From Rhizobiales bacterium 32-66-11 (GTDB lineage: Bacteria; Pseudomonadota; Alphaproteobacteria; Rhizobiales; Xanthobacteraceae): a stretch of DNA of 52,273 bases. The position numbers and the translations under genes were made by a program. A model generated the notes under the pieces. It did not search any database, was not told the origin of the DNA, and saw nothing but the letters and a program-made list of their open reading frames with translations. Positions 1 through 7,785 of the stretch are shown piece by piece. Numbering within the stretch: position 1 is the first letter of the stretch; every line of letters starts with the position of its first letter. The stretch is from assembly GCA_002304505.1 (NCBI GenBank), contig NCEH01000060.1:1-52273 (forward strand). The letters are read 5' to 3'.

Positions 1-1
1 C

Positions 2-274
2 TGGTCGTTCATGGGGCCGTTCGAGACCATCGACCTCAATGCGCCGGGCGGCGTCGCCGATTATGCGGCGCGCTACCAGCAGATCTACGAACGCATCTCA
101 CCCAGCCAATGGCACCGGGTGGATTGGAACGGGCCGGTGATGGAACAGGTGCTCGCCGCGCGCCGCGCGCGCCTGCCGCAGGACCAATTGGCCGAGCGGC
201 AAGTGTGGCGCGACCGCCGGCTGATGGCGCTCGCCGCCCACAAGCGCAAGGCCGACGCCGATATCGGCGCGTGA
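2..274 (+). CDS. 3-hydroxyacyl-CoA dehydrogenase family protein, C-terminal end (partial)
   Basis: The frame is open from the left edge of the window and stops at TGA 272-274, so only the last ~90 residues are present. The segment GPFETIDLNAPGG followed by a Y-x(3)-Y-rich helix is typical of the C-terminal domain of 3-hydroxyacyl-CoA / L-carnitine / lambda-crystallin-type dehydrogenases, which oxidise a 3-hydroxyl to a 3-keto group with NAD. The NAD-binding domain lies outside the window, so the substrate cannot be read. The next gene is a BKACE, which cleaves 3-keto acids; in known carnitine catabolism a dehydrogenase of this family makes the keto acid used by such an enzyme. The shared pathway is inferred from adjacency. 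Confidence 0.8.
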   Translation, partial: WSFMGPFETIDLNAPGGVADYAARYQQIYERISPSQWHRVDWNGPVMEQVLAARRARLPQDQLAERQVWRDRRLMALAAHKRKADADIGA

Positions 275-283
275 TGCGCGCCC

Positions 284-313
284 AAGAAATTTCTTCCGAA
301 TTCTTCTGAATTC
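284..313. other. Palindromic leader segment upstream of the BKACE gene
   Basis: The short gap holds a perfect 12-bp palindrome, AAGAAATTTCTT (284-295), followed by two GAATTC motifs separated by four bases (298-313). It is AT-richer than its surroundings and ends ~20 bp before the start codon at 334. It might be an operator or an mRNA structure. It does not resemble the ATGATATATCAT sites found elsewhere in this region. Confidence 0.3.
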
Positions 314-333
314 TTTCAGGAAAGGCTGATTTC

Positions 334-1290
334 ATGGCTGAGACCAAGACCCCCGCCGCCACCGGACCGCGCAAGGTGGTGATTACCTGCGCGGTGACGG
401 GCGCGATCCACACCCCCACCATGTCGCCCCATCTGCCCATCACGCCGGACGAGATCGTCGCCGACGCGCTCGCCGCCGCGGAAGCGGGCGCCGCGATCCT
501 GCATCTGCACGCACGCAATCCCGAGACCGGGCAGCCGGACCAGACGCCGGAAGCCTTCGGCCGGTTCCTGCCGCGCATCAAGCAGGCGACCAACGCGGTG
601 ATCAACATCACCTCCGGCGGCAGCCCCTATATGAAGGTGGAGGAGCGCGTGCTGCCCGCCGCCACCTTCAAGCCGGAAGTCGCCTCGCTGAACATGGGCT
701 CGATGAATTTCGGCCTGTTTCACCTGCTCGACAAGTATAAGGAATTCAAGTTCGACTGGGAGCGCACGCATCTCGAGAATACGCGCGACCTCGTGTTCCG
801 CAATACGTTCAAGGATATCGAATATATCCTCCAGACCTGCTACGACAACGGCACGAGATTCGAGTTCGAATGCTACGATATCGGGCATCTCTACAATCTC
901 GCCCATTTCCTTGAGCGCGGGCTGGTGAAGCCGCCTTTGTTCGTGCAGTCGGTGTTCGGCCTTCTCGGCGGCATCGGCCCGCATCCGGAAGACGTGATGC
1001 ACATGAAGCGCACCTGCGACCGGCTGTTCGGCGATCAATATCGCTGGTCGGTTCTGGGCGCGGGGCGCCACCAATTGCCGATCGCCGGCATGTCGGCCTC
1101 CATGGGCGGAAACGTGCGGGTGGGGCTTGAGGATTCGCTCTGGGCCGGACGCGGGAAGCTCGCCACCTCCAATGCCGACCAGGTGAAGCTGGCGCGCAAG
1201 ATCATCGAGGGCCTGGGCCTGGAGATCGCCACCCCCGACGAAGCACGGCAGATCCTGCAACTGAAGGGCGCCGACAAGACCAACATCTGA
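334..1290 (+). CDS. Beta-keto acid cleavage enzyme (BKACE, DUF849 family)
   Basis: This 318-residue protein belongs to the family founded by 3-keto-5-aminohexanoate cleavage enzyme (Kce). These zinc enzymes transfer an acetyl unit between a beta-keto acid and acetyl-CoA, giving acetoacetate and a new CoA ester. Visible hallmarks are TCAVTGAIHTP near the N-terminus, the HLHAR motif (His57 and His59, the predicted zinc ligands), NITSGGS, and the C-terminal GGNVRVGLEDSLW block. AGGAAAGG lies ~10 bp before the ATG. Family members differ in side-chain specificity (carnitine-derived, beta-alanine-like and others), so the substrate is not determined. It follows a 3-hydroxyacyl-CoA dehydrogenase-type gene and precedes an ABC importer; a strong hairpin separates it from the importer. 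Confidence 0.9.
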   Translation: MAETKTPAATGPRKVVITCAVTGAIHTPTMSPHLPITPDEIVADALAAAEAGAAILHLHARNPETGQPDQTPEAFGRFLPRIKQATNAVINITSGGSPYMKVEERVLPAATFKPEVASLNMGSMNFGLFHLLDKYKEFKFDWERTHLENTRDLVFRNTFKDIEYILQTCYDNGTRFEFECYDIGHLYNLAHFLERGLVKPPLFVQSVFGLLGGIGPHPEDVMHMKRTCDRLFGDQYRWSVLGAGRHQLPIAGMSASMGGNVRVGLEDSLWAGRGKLATSNADQVKLARKIIEGLGLEIATPDEARQILQLKGADKTNI

Positions 1291-1298
1291 ACCGACAT

Positions 1299-1325
1299 CG
1301 GGAACGGCCGAATGGGCCGTTCCCG
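1299..1325 (+). terminator. Terminator-like hairpin after the BKACE gene
   Basis: CGGGAACGGCC (1299-1309) and GGCCGTTCCCG (1315-1325) form a perfect 11-bp stem with a 5-base loop, 9 bp after the stop codon. No T-run follows, as is common in GC-rich alphaproteobacteria. It probably ends the dehydrogenase-BKACE transcript. Confidence 0.6.
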
Positions 1326-1449
1326 GGCGGGCCGCGTGTCTCCCGGCCGGCCCCGCCCCGTGCCTCTTCCCCAGGCCTCTCCCGCGCGCGACCTGTGGCG
1401 CCGGGGAGCAAAAATCCCCCTCCTCCCAAACCCCTTCCCGCCCGCCAGC

Positions 1450-1478
1450 TTGACAGGCTTGCGGCAAAACATGATATA
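1450..1478 (+). promoter_or_regulatory. Candidate sigma-70 promoter of the ABC importer operon
   Basis: A perfect -35 hexamer TTGACA (1450-1455) lies 17 bp from GATATA (1473-1478), a weak -10 match. The -10 is embedded in the palindrome ATGATATATCAT, so a repressor bound there would block polymerase. The start codon follows 60 bp downstream. Confidence 0.5.
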
Positions 1479-1482
1479 TCAT
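1471..1482. promoter_or_regulatory. Putative GntR operator, site 1 (importer operon)
   Basis: ATGATATATCAT is a perfect 12-bp palindrome. Near copies occur at 8525, 9734 and 10031, each upstream of a gene in the same cluster. It overlaps the candidate -10 of the importer promoter. It is assigned to the FCD-GntR protein encoded at 7786-8493 by proximity and by the expected size of a GntR operator; binding is inferred. Confidence 0.6.
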
Positions 1483-1538
1483 GCATACTAAAAAGAAGGT
1501 CGGCCCGCTTGGGAACGATCATGCATCTGGGAGGAAAA

Positions 1539-2819
1539 ATGCGCACCTTGTCACCATCCAAGGCATGGGGCTTTGCCGCTGCCCTGTTCGCCGGCGCCGC
1601 CTTCGCGCCCGCCGCCGGCCATGCCCAGGCGCCGGCGCAGAAGCCGGCCGAGGTCACCATCGGCTTCGTCCTTCCGCTTTCCGGCGGCTCCGCCACCATC
1701 GGCAACCAGACCAAGATGGGCGCGCAGGTCGCCGCCGATCAGATCAACGAGGCCGGCGGCATCGCTTCCATGGGCGGCGCCAAGCTGAAGCTGATCTTCG
1801 CCGACAGCCAGTCCAAGCCCGACATCGGCGCCTCCGAGACCGAGCGGCTGATCCAGCGCGAGAATGTCTCCCTGCTGGTGGGCGCCTATAACAGCGCCGT
1901 CACCTTCCCCTCGACCGAAGTGGCCGAGCGCTACAAGACCCCCTGGATCGTCACGGGATCGGTGAAAGACGAAATCACCGAGCGCGGCTTCAAATACGTG
2001 TTCCGGCCCAACAACAAGGCCACTTATGACGCGCGCGAGCAGCTGGACGCCATCGACCTGCTGAAGAAGGAGACCGGACAGGGCCCGAAGACCATCGGCC
2101 TGTTCTATGAAGGCTCGGACTGGGGCCGCTCCCACATGGCGAACATCAAGAAATTCGCCAAGGAACGCGGCTACGAGATCACCCTCGACGAGAGCTTCCC
2201 GCCAAACCAGGTGGATTTTACCGCCCAACTGCTGAAGATCCGCGCCTCCAAGCCCGACGCGCTGATCATCGTCGCCTACACCCCGGACCACATCCTATTC
2301 ACGCGCCAGTATTTCGAGAATAAGATCAATATTCCCTATGGCATCCATTCGGTCGGCGGCGGCTCGGAAGATCCGTCCTATTACAAGGCCGTGCCGCAGA
2401 AGGCCGTGGATTATCTGTTCGTGCAGGAAGACTGGCAGATCGACCGGCTGAAGACCGACAAGGACCCGAAGGTGCTCGACGCCAACACCCGCTTCAAGGC
2501 GCTGGCCGGCTATGACATCAATTCCTACGGCGCCCAGGGCGTGTCCAACCTGTACATCATCAAGGACGTGCTGGAGCGCGCCGCCTCGGCGGACCGCGAG
2601 AAGATCCGCGATGCGCTGGCCGCCACCGATATTTCCTCCGGCATGGCGCTGATCGTCGGCTATCAGCGCATCAAGTTCGACGACCAGGGGCAGAACACCT
2701 TCGCGCACGGGGTGATCTCCGAGAATATCGGCGGCGAGCGCCTCACCGTATGGCCGCTGGAAAACCGCGCCGCCACCACCAAGCCGGTGTGGCCGGTGCC
2801 GGACTGGTCCAAGCGCTGA
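1539..2819 (+). CDS. Branched-chain amino acid-type ABC transporter substrate-binding protein
   Basis: This 426-residue periplasmic binding protein of the HAAT (LivJ/LivK-like) family has a signal peptide (positively charged start, hydrophobic AAALFAGAAFAPAAGHA, cleavage near residue 27). The mature part starts with VTIGFVLPLSGG, the standard first strand of the type I periplasmic fold, followed by GAQVAADQINEAGG. The ATG at 1539 was chosen because GGAGG lies just before it; an in-frame ATG at 1521 overlaps that site. It is the first gene of an importer operon, followed by livH, livM, livG and livF. HAAT proteins bind amino acids, amides, urea or aromatic acids, so the ligand is not fixed by family. 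The operator at 1471 suggests induction by the substrate of the neighbouring catabolic genes. Confidence 0.92.
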   Translation: MRTLSPSKAWGFAAALFAGAAFAPAAGHAQAPAQKPAEVTIGFVLPLSGGSATIGNQTKMGAQVAADQINEAGGIASMGGAKLKLIFADSQSKPDIGASETERLIQRENVSLLVGAYNSAVTFPSTEVAERYKTPWIVTGSVKDEITERGFKYVFRPNNKATYDAREQLDAIDLLKKETGQGPKTIGLFYEGSDWGRSHMANIKKFAKERGYEITLDESFPPNQVDFTAQLLKIRASKPDALIIVAYTPDHILFTRQYFENKINIPYGIHSVGGGSEDPSYYKAVPQKAVDYLFVQEDWQIDRLKTDKDPKVLDANTRFKALAGYDINSYGAQGVSNLYIIKDVLERAASADREKIRDALAATDISSGMALIVGYQRIKFDDQGQNTFAHGVISENIGGERLTVWPLENRAATTKPVWPVPDWSKR

Positions 2820-2905
2820 CCTTTAGCCTGAGCGGCGGGGCCGCAAGGTCCCGCCAGCTTTTTCAAAGCGCATGAGACGCCGGGGTATGGACGCCGACGC
2901 GCATT

Positions 2906-3136
2906 CGCGTCCCGGACCAGCGACGGCGCAGCCGGAGCGCCGCGCCGGGACCCAGGCTCCCCCCTGCGCAGCAGGCAATAAGCGCCCCGCGCCTCATTCA
3001 AGCGTCCCAGGAAACCCGGTTCGGTTTTCCTGCGACACGCGCTCAAAATCGAGACGCCTTCGGCGACGTTTTGCGCTGGATCCCGGCGCGCAGTCCGCGC
3101 CGGCCGGTGCCGGCGCTCCCTTTGGCCGGGAAACGC
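2906..3136. repeat. Long inverted-repeat element, copy A
   Basis: The 380-bp gap between the binding-protein gene and livH holds two related arms in opposite orientation. The left arm starts CGCGTCCCGG (2906) and runs through GCCGGGACCCAG (2944). The right arm carries TTGCGCTGGATCCCGG (3071) and ends near GGCCGGGAAACGC (3124-3136). The same arms, better conserved, recur at 7425-7601. It looks like a non-coding dispersed element of the MITE/large-REP kind. No coding frame is convincing here. Confidence 0.55.
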
Positions 3137-3203
3137 ACGTCCGGCCTTCGCCCATGGCAACGCACCATGCCGCCGCCAGCCTGACCTTACGGGAGTTTGA
3201 TAT

Positions 3204-4050
3204 ATGGATCTTTTGACCCTCTCGTTCGCGGTCATCAACGGGCTATTGATCGGCGGCATCTATGGCGGGGTGGCGCTAGGGCTGAGCCTGATCTTCGGCG
3301 TCATGCGGGTGATCAATTTCGCCCATGGCTCGTTCCTGATGCTGGCCATGTATTGCTCCTATCTTCTGTGGGCGACGCTCGGGCTGCACCCTTATGTGAG
3401 CATCCTCGCCACCGTGCCGTTCCTGTTCCTGGTGGGCTATTTCGTGCAGGGCGTGGTGATCTCGCCGCTGTTCAAGCGCGAGCGCGCCCTGGTGGTGGAG
3501 CCCACCAGCGCGCTGCTGCTCACCGCCGGCGTCTATCTGGTGGTGGACAATCTGGTGCTCATGGCCTTCGGGCCGGATGTGCGCTCGGTGGCGGTCGAGA
3601 TCACCTATGAATCCATCTTCGTCGCCGGCCTGCCCATCAATCTCGCCCGCCTCATCGGCTTTCTCGCGGCGATCGTGGTGGCGGCGGCGCTGTCATTCTG
3701 GCTGAAGCATTCGGAGATGGGCCGGGCGATCCGCGCCACCGCGCAGAACCGCGACGCCGCCTCGCTCTCCGGCATCAATGTGCAGATGGTCTATGTTCGG
3801 CGCGCTGCTGGTGCCGTTCTTCTCCATCACCCCGAACATCGGGCTGTCGTTCGGCATCAAGTCGTTCCTCGTGGTGGTGCTGGGCGGCATCGGCTCGATC
3901 CCCGGCTCGATCCTCGGCGGGCTGCTGCTGGGGGTGTTCGAATCCGTCGCCTCGCAGTTCGTCACCGCCACCTCGGCGGCGATCTTCTCCTTCGGCCTGT
4001 TCATCGCGATCCTGCTGCTGCGGCCGGCCGGCCTCATGGGCCGGGCCTGA
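3204..4050 (+). pseudogene. livH: LivH-type ABC permease, broken by an internal deletion/frameshift
   Basis: The first ~195 residues (MDLLTLSFAVINGLLIGGIYGGV onward, with VINFAHG) are a normal LivH inner-membrane permease up to GINVQMVY (~3793). The family's remaining part (FGALLVPFFSITPNIGLSFGIK... to the stop at 4050) follows at once but in another reading frame. About 14 residues that normally link these blocks are missing. The frame relation requires a loss of 3n+2 bases, so ~41-44 bp. The original frame happens to stay open and runs into livM at 4059, which makes a false 629-codon frame. Start: ATG 3204 with GGGAG 8 bp upstream. Without this subunit the importer would not work, so this is a real lesion or an assembly error. 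Confidence 0.8.
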
Positions 4051-4058
4051 GGTTTCCC

Positions 4059-5093
4059 ATGCGCCACACCCTCACCCTCGTCTTCGGCGTGCCGCTATTG
4101 GCCGTCGCCCTCGCGGTCCCGCTGTTCGTGCAGGACAGCTACATCCTGCATTCCATCGCGATGATCCTGTTCTTCGCCTATATGGCCTCGTCCTGGAACT
4201 TCGTGTGCGGCTATGTGGGCCAGCTTTCGCTCGGCCATTCCGCCTTCGCGGGCGTGGCGGGCTATGTCACCGTGCTGCTGTTCACCCAGCTCGGCGTAAC
4301 GCCCTGGCTCGGCATGCTGGCGGGCGGCGCGTTCGCGGCCCTGCTCTCGGTGCCGGTGGGCTATGCCACCTTCCGCCTGAAGGGGCCGTATTTCACGCTC
4401 ACCACCATCGCGTTCGCGGAAATCCTGCGCATCTGGCTGGAGAATACCGACGATTTCCTCGGCATTCCGCTGAAGGGCGCGCAGGGGCTGACCGTGCCGC
4501 CGGTGGGGGGATCGAATTTCCTCGCGTTCCAGTTCGACGGCAAGGTGCCCTATTATTACATCATCCTCGCCATGCTCGTGGGCGTGATGGCCGCAACCGC
4601 CTTGATGGAGCGCTCGCGCCTCGGCTTTTACCTCAAAGCCATCCGCGGCGACCGCGACGGGGCGGAGGCGCTGGGCGTCGATCCCACCCGCTACAGCCTG
4701 ACCGCGCTCGCCATCAGCGCGTTCCTCACCGGGCTCGGCGGGGCCTATTACGCACAGCTGTTCCGCTACATCAATCCCGAGCGGAACATGGGCATCGACC
4801 TCTCCATCGACATGGCCATCATGACCATCGTCGGCGGCCAGGGCACGATCCTCGGGCCGACGCTCGGCGCGCTGCTGCTGCATCCCATCGGCGAGATGGT
4901 GCGCGCCACCATCGGCGGCAGCTTCCTCGGCCTGCATCTCATCCTCTACGGACTGATGCTGATCCTGGCGGTGATCTATTTCCCGAAGGGCATCATCGTG
5001 CCGCTGCAACGCCTGCTGGATGGCCGCGCCCGCAAGAGCGCATCGCGCAAAGCCGCCGCCAAGGCCGACGCGCTGGAGGGCAAGGGACAATGA
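4059..5093 (+). CDS. livM: LivM-type branched-chain amino acid ABC permease
   Basis: This 344-residue hydrophobic inner-membrane protein has about nine to ten membrane segments. Motifs typical of LivM are WNFVCGYVGQLSLGHSAFAGVAGY, GPYFTLTTIAFAEI, the cytoplasmic loop AIRGDRDGAEALGVD that contacts the ATPases, and GGQGTILGPTLGA near the end. The ATG at 4059 follows TGAGG and begins 8 bp after the livH stop. Its end overlaps the livG start (ATGA). It would pair with LivH to form the membrane pore for the substrate delivered by the 1539 binding protein. Confidence 0.93.
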   Translation: MRHTLTLVFGVPLLAVALAVPLFVQDSYILHSIAMILFFAYMASSWNFVCGYVGQLSLGHSAFAGVAGYVTVLLFTQLGVTPWLGMLAGGAFAALLSVPVGYATFRLKGPYFTLTTIAFAEILRIWLENTDDFLGIPLKGAQGLTVPPVGGSNFLAFQFDGKVPYYYIILAMLVGVMAATALMERSRLGFYLKAIRGDRDGAEALGVDPTRYSLTALAISAFLTGLGGAYYAQLFRYINPERNMGIDLSIDMAIMTIVGGQGTILGPTLGALLLHPIGEMVRATIGGSFLGLHLILYGLMLILAVIYFPKGIIVPLQRLLDGRARKSASRKAAAKADALEGKGQ

Positions 5094-5833
5094 GCGCGAC
5101 CCGCAAAATCCTCGAAGTCAACGGCATCTCCAAGAGGTTCGGCGGCGTGCAGGCCGTCTCCACCTTGTCGTTCCACTTGAACCAGGGCGAGATCCTCGGC
5201 CTGCTCGGCCCCAATGGCGCGGGCAAGACCACCGCCTTCAACATGATCGCCGGCGCCATCCGCTCGGACACCGGCGACATCCTGTTCGAGGGGCGCAGCC
5301 TCGCCAATCTCAAGCCGTGGGACATCTGCCGGCTCGGCATCGCGCGCACGTTCCAGCTCTCCAAGCCGTTCGGCGGGCTCACGGTGCTGGAGAATGTGAT
5401 GGTCGGCAGCTTCGTGCGCACCGCCGCCGAGAAGGAGGCGCGCGCGGAGGCGCAGAAGGTGGTGGATTTCCTCGAGATGGGCGGCAAGGCCCATACCGAC
5501 GCCGACGATCTCACCGCCTTCGACCGCCGCAAGCTGGAACTGGGGCGCGCGCTCGCCACCAAGCCGCGCCTGCTTTTGATGGACGAGGTGGTGGCCGGCG
5601 CCACCCCGAACGAAGCCGGCGAGATGGTGCATCTGGTGCGCAAGGTGCGCGACCTCGGCATCACCATCCTGATCGTGGAGCATGTGATGAAGGTCATCAT
5701 GGGCCTGTCTGACCGGGTGATCGTGCTCGATTACGGCAAGCTGATCGCCGACGGCCCGCCCAAGGACGTGGTGCGCCAGCCGGACGTCCTCAAAGCCTAT
5801 TTCGGAGAGCGCTATGTCGACGCCCGCGCTTGA
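5090..5833 (+). CDS. livG: LivG-type ABC transporter ATP-binding protein
   Basis: This 247-residue cytoplasmic ATPase energises the importer. Walker A is GPNGAGKTT (residues 40-48) and the Q-loop segment is ARTFQLSKPFGGLTVLENV. The ABC signature is atypical: where most LivG proteins have an LSxGxQ-like stretch, this one reads LTAFDRRKLELGRALA. Walker B is LLLMDEVVAGATPNE and the H-loop is IVEHVM. The same degenerate style occurs in some LivG subgroups, so loss of function is not implied. The ATG overlaps the livM stop by 4 bp, and livF starts inside the last 20 bp, so translation is coupled. Confidence 0.92.
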   Translation: MSATRKILEVNGISKRFGGVQAVSTLSFHLNQGEILGLLGPNGAGKTTAFNMIAGAIRSDTGDILFEGRSLANLKPWDICRLGIARTFQLSKPFGGLTVLENVMVGSFVRTAAEKEARAEAQKVVDFLEMGGKAHTDADDLTAFDRRKLELGRALATKPRLLLMDEVVAGATPNEAGEMVHLVRKVRDLGITILIVEHVMKVIMGLSDRVIVLDYGKLIADGPPKDVVRQPDVLKAYFGERYVDARA

Positions 5834-6530
5834 GGTTCGCGACCTGTGGTCCGGCTATGGCGACCAGGACGTGTTGCGCGGCATCAACCTGGTGCTTGAG
5901 CCGCGCACCATCGTCGCTTTGATCGGCGCCAACGGGGCCGGCAAGTCCACGCTGCTGCGCACCCTCTCCGGCCTGCTGCGGCCGCACCGGGGGGAAGCGA
6001 AGCTCTATGGCGAAAGCATCTTCTGCCTGCCGCCCCACAAGGTGGTGGAGCGCGGCTTCGTGCAGTCGCCGGAGGGCAAGCAATTGTTCCTCGGCATGTC
6101 GATCCGCGAGAATCTGCTGGTGGGCGCGCAGAACAAACGCGCCCGCGCGCGCCGCGACCAGACTTTGGAAGAAGTGTTCGAGCTGTTCCCGATCCTGCGC
6201 GAGCGCCAGGCGCTGAACGCCTCCACCCTCTCGGGCGGGCAGCAGCAGATGGTGGCGGTGGGCCGCGCGCTCATGGCCCTGCCGCGCGTGCTGGCGCTGG
6301 ACGAGCCCTCGCTCGGCCTCGCCCCCATCATGGTGGACCGGCTGTTCGAGAGCATCGCCAAGATCAAGGAACGCGATCTCACGATCCTGATCATCGAGCA
6401 GAACGTCTTCCAGGTGTTGGAAATGGCCGATTACGGCTATGTGCTTGAAAATGGCGTCATGACGCTGAACGGCACCGGGGCGGAACTCCTCGCGGACGAC
6501 CATCTGCGCGCCAGCTATCTCGGCCTATGA
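5814..6530 (+). CDS. livF: LivF-type ABC transporter ATP-binding protein
   Basis: This 238-residue second ATPase subunit of the importer has Walker A GANGAGKST (residues 38-46), a canonical signature LSGGQQQMVAVGRAL, Walker B VLALDEPSLGLAP and H-loop IIEQNV. It overlaps livG by 20 bp. It ends the importer operon: repeat sequences and a separate ribosome-binding site precede the next gene. Confidence 0.94.
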   Translation: MSTPALEVRDLWSGYGDQDVLRGINLVLEPRTIVALIGANGAGKSTLLRTLSGLLRPHRGEAKLYGESIFCLPPHKVVERGFVQSPEGKQLFLGMSIRENLLVGAQNKRARARRDQTLEEVFELFPILRERQALNASTLSGGQQQMVAVGRALMALPRVLALDEPSLGLAPIMVDRLFESIAKIKERDLTILIIEQNVFQVLEMADYGYVLENGVMTLNGTGAELLADDHLRASYLGL

Positions 6531-6540
6531 CGCCCGGCAG

Positions 6541-6638
6541 AGCATTTTCGAGCGAAGTGGAAACCGGTTCGCGTAAAGAAAATGCGATAATACAATAAGT
6601 TAGAGCATTTCCTCGTTTCTGAGAAACGATGACATGCT
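6541..6638. repeat. Dispersed palindromic repeats between livF and the SDR gene
   Basis: Two hairpin elements lie side by side. The first pairs GCATTTTC (6542-6549) with GAAAATGC (6578-6585) around GCGAAGTGG-AAACCGGTTCGCG, a sequence I recognise as a recurrent intergenic repeat of Hyphomicrobiales genomes. The second is TCGTTTCTGAGAAACGA (6613-6629) inside flanking AGCAT/ATGCT. They may also act as a terminator for the importer operon. Confidence 0.65.
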
Positions 6639-6669
6639 TTAGAAACAGACACAGGGACGGAGACCTTTC

Positions 6670-7365
6670 GTGAGCAGCACCAAGATCGCCATCGTCACCG
6701 GGGGCGGCACCGGCATCGGCCGCGCGGTCGCGGAACGCCTTGTTGAGGCCGGCTATACGCCGCTCGCGGTGGGCCGCGACAAAGACGCGGATTTCGCGCT
6801 CGATTTCGCAGAATTGGACGTGACCGACGCGGAAGCCATCGCCGCGCTGGCGGCGCGCTATCCCACTGTGTCGGCGGTGGTGAATTGCGCCGGCATGATC
6901 CTGCACGACATGAAGGAATTCGAACCGGAGGGCTTCCGCCGGGTGCTCGACGTGAACCTCACCGGCTCGCACCTCGTCACCATGGCGTTCCGTGGCGCGC
7001 TCGCGGCGGCGGGTGGGAGCGTGGTGAACATCGCCTCCATGTGGAGCTATTTCGGCTCGGGCCGGAACCCCGCCTATGCCTCGTCCAAGGGCGCGATCGT
7101 GCAGCTCACGCGCTCGCTGGCGGTGGCGCTGGCGCCGGAGAAGATCCGCGTCAATGCGGTGGCGCCGGGCTGGATCGAGACCCGCCTCTCCGCCGGCGCC
7201 CTGCAAAATCCCGAGCGCGCGGCGCCCATCATGGCGCGCATTCCCATGCAGCGCTGGGGTTCGCCGGCGGACGTGGCCGAGGTGGTGAATTTCCTGCTCT
7301 CGCCGGCAGCGGGCTATGTCACCGGCGCGATCATCCCGGTGGACGGCGGCTACGGCATCGCCTGA
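6670..7365 (+). CDS. SDR family NAD(P)-dependent oxidoreductase
   Basis: This 231-residue classical short-chain dehydrogenase has the cofactor motif TGGGTGIG (residues 10-17), the NCAG strand, the catalytic Ser in NIASMWS, Tyr136-x3-Lys140 in YASSK, and the PG motif VAPGWIET. Such enzymes oxidise or reduce an alcohol/ketone pair in the cytosol. The start is GTG 6670 with ACGGAG upstream; no in-frame ATG fits the cofactor-motif spacing. It lies between the importer and the GntR regulator, so a role in oxidising the imported compound is likely but inferred. Confidence 0.9.
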   Translation: MSSTKIAIVTGGGTGIGRAVAERLVEAGYTPLAVGRDKDADFALDFAELDVTDAEAIAALAARYPTVSAVVNCAGMILHDMKEFEPEGFRRVLDVNLTGSHLVTMAFRGALAAAGGSVVNIASMWSYFGSGRNPAYASSKGAIVQLTRSLAVALAPEKIRVNAVAPGWIETRLSAGALQNPERAAPIMARIPMQRWGSPADVAEVVNFLLSPAAGYVTGAIIPVDGGYGIA

Positions 7366-7424
7366 GCGGGGCTTTCCCCTAACCCTCCCGCAGGAGCGGG
7401 AGGCTTGGTGCGAGGGTGCAACCT

Positions 7425-7601
7425 CGCATCCCGGCCAAGTGCAGCGCCTCTGGCGCGGAACGCGAGCCGAGACCCAGCGCAAGAACACCGCCGCAGGCGC
7501 TTCCTCAGAGGAGCGCGCGGCGCGGTTTGCCTGCTGCGCAGGAACCTTGCGCTGGGTCCCGGCTCTGCGCTTCGGCGTTGCCGTCGCTGGGCCGGGACGC
7601 G
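7425..7601. repeat. Long inverted-repeat element, copy B
   Basis: The left arm CGCATCCCGGCC...GAGCCGAGACCCAGCGCAAG (7425-7483) and right arm CTTGCGCTGGGTCCCGGCTC...GGGCCGGGACGCG (7546-7601) are inverted copies; the inner 20 bp match at 19 positions. The ~60-bp spacer is non-coding. A more diverged copy lies at 2906-3136, also in the catabolic cluster. Confidence 0.65.
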
Positions 7602-7660
7602 GGTGGTGCGGACGGAAGCGGTTGTTTTCAAAAACACTTATGCCCGAAACCATCGGCGCT

Positions 7661-7765
7661 CCCTCTCCCCGACGGGGAGAGGGACAAGGACGGTGCGGGC
7701 GCGTGACGTTTCAAGGGACACGGCGCGCTCCCTCTCCCCCACGGGGAGAGGGCTGGGGTGAGGGG
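7661..7765. repeat. CCCTCTCCCC hairpin repeats (two copies)
   Basis: CCCTCTCCCCGACGGGGAG (from 7661) and CCCTCTCCCCCACGGGGAG (from 7730) each form a near-perfect hairpin. They belong to a REP-like family present throughout the window. They lie between convergent genes (SDR and gntR) and may end both transcripts. Confidence 0.7.
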
Positions 7766-7785
7766 CGTGGGGAAACGCCCCCGCC

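Noticed and set aside
3194..3207. TTTGATATATGGAT over the livH start as a fifth GntR operator
   Set aside because: Only 8 of 12 positions match the consensus and it lacks the second half-site; it overlaps the start codon instead of a promoter.
3204..5093. A single 629-codon open frame that looks like a LivH-LivM fusion
   Set aside because: The middle ~88 codons are out-of-frame LivH sequence, and livM has its own start with a ribosome-binding site at 4059. The fusion is an accident of the livH frameshift.
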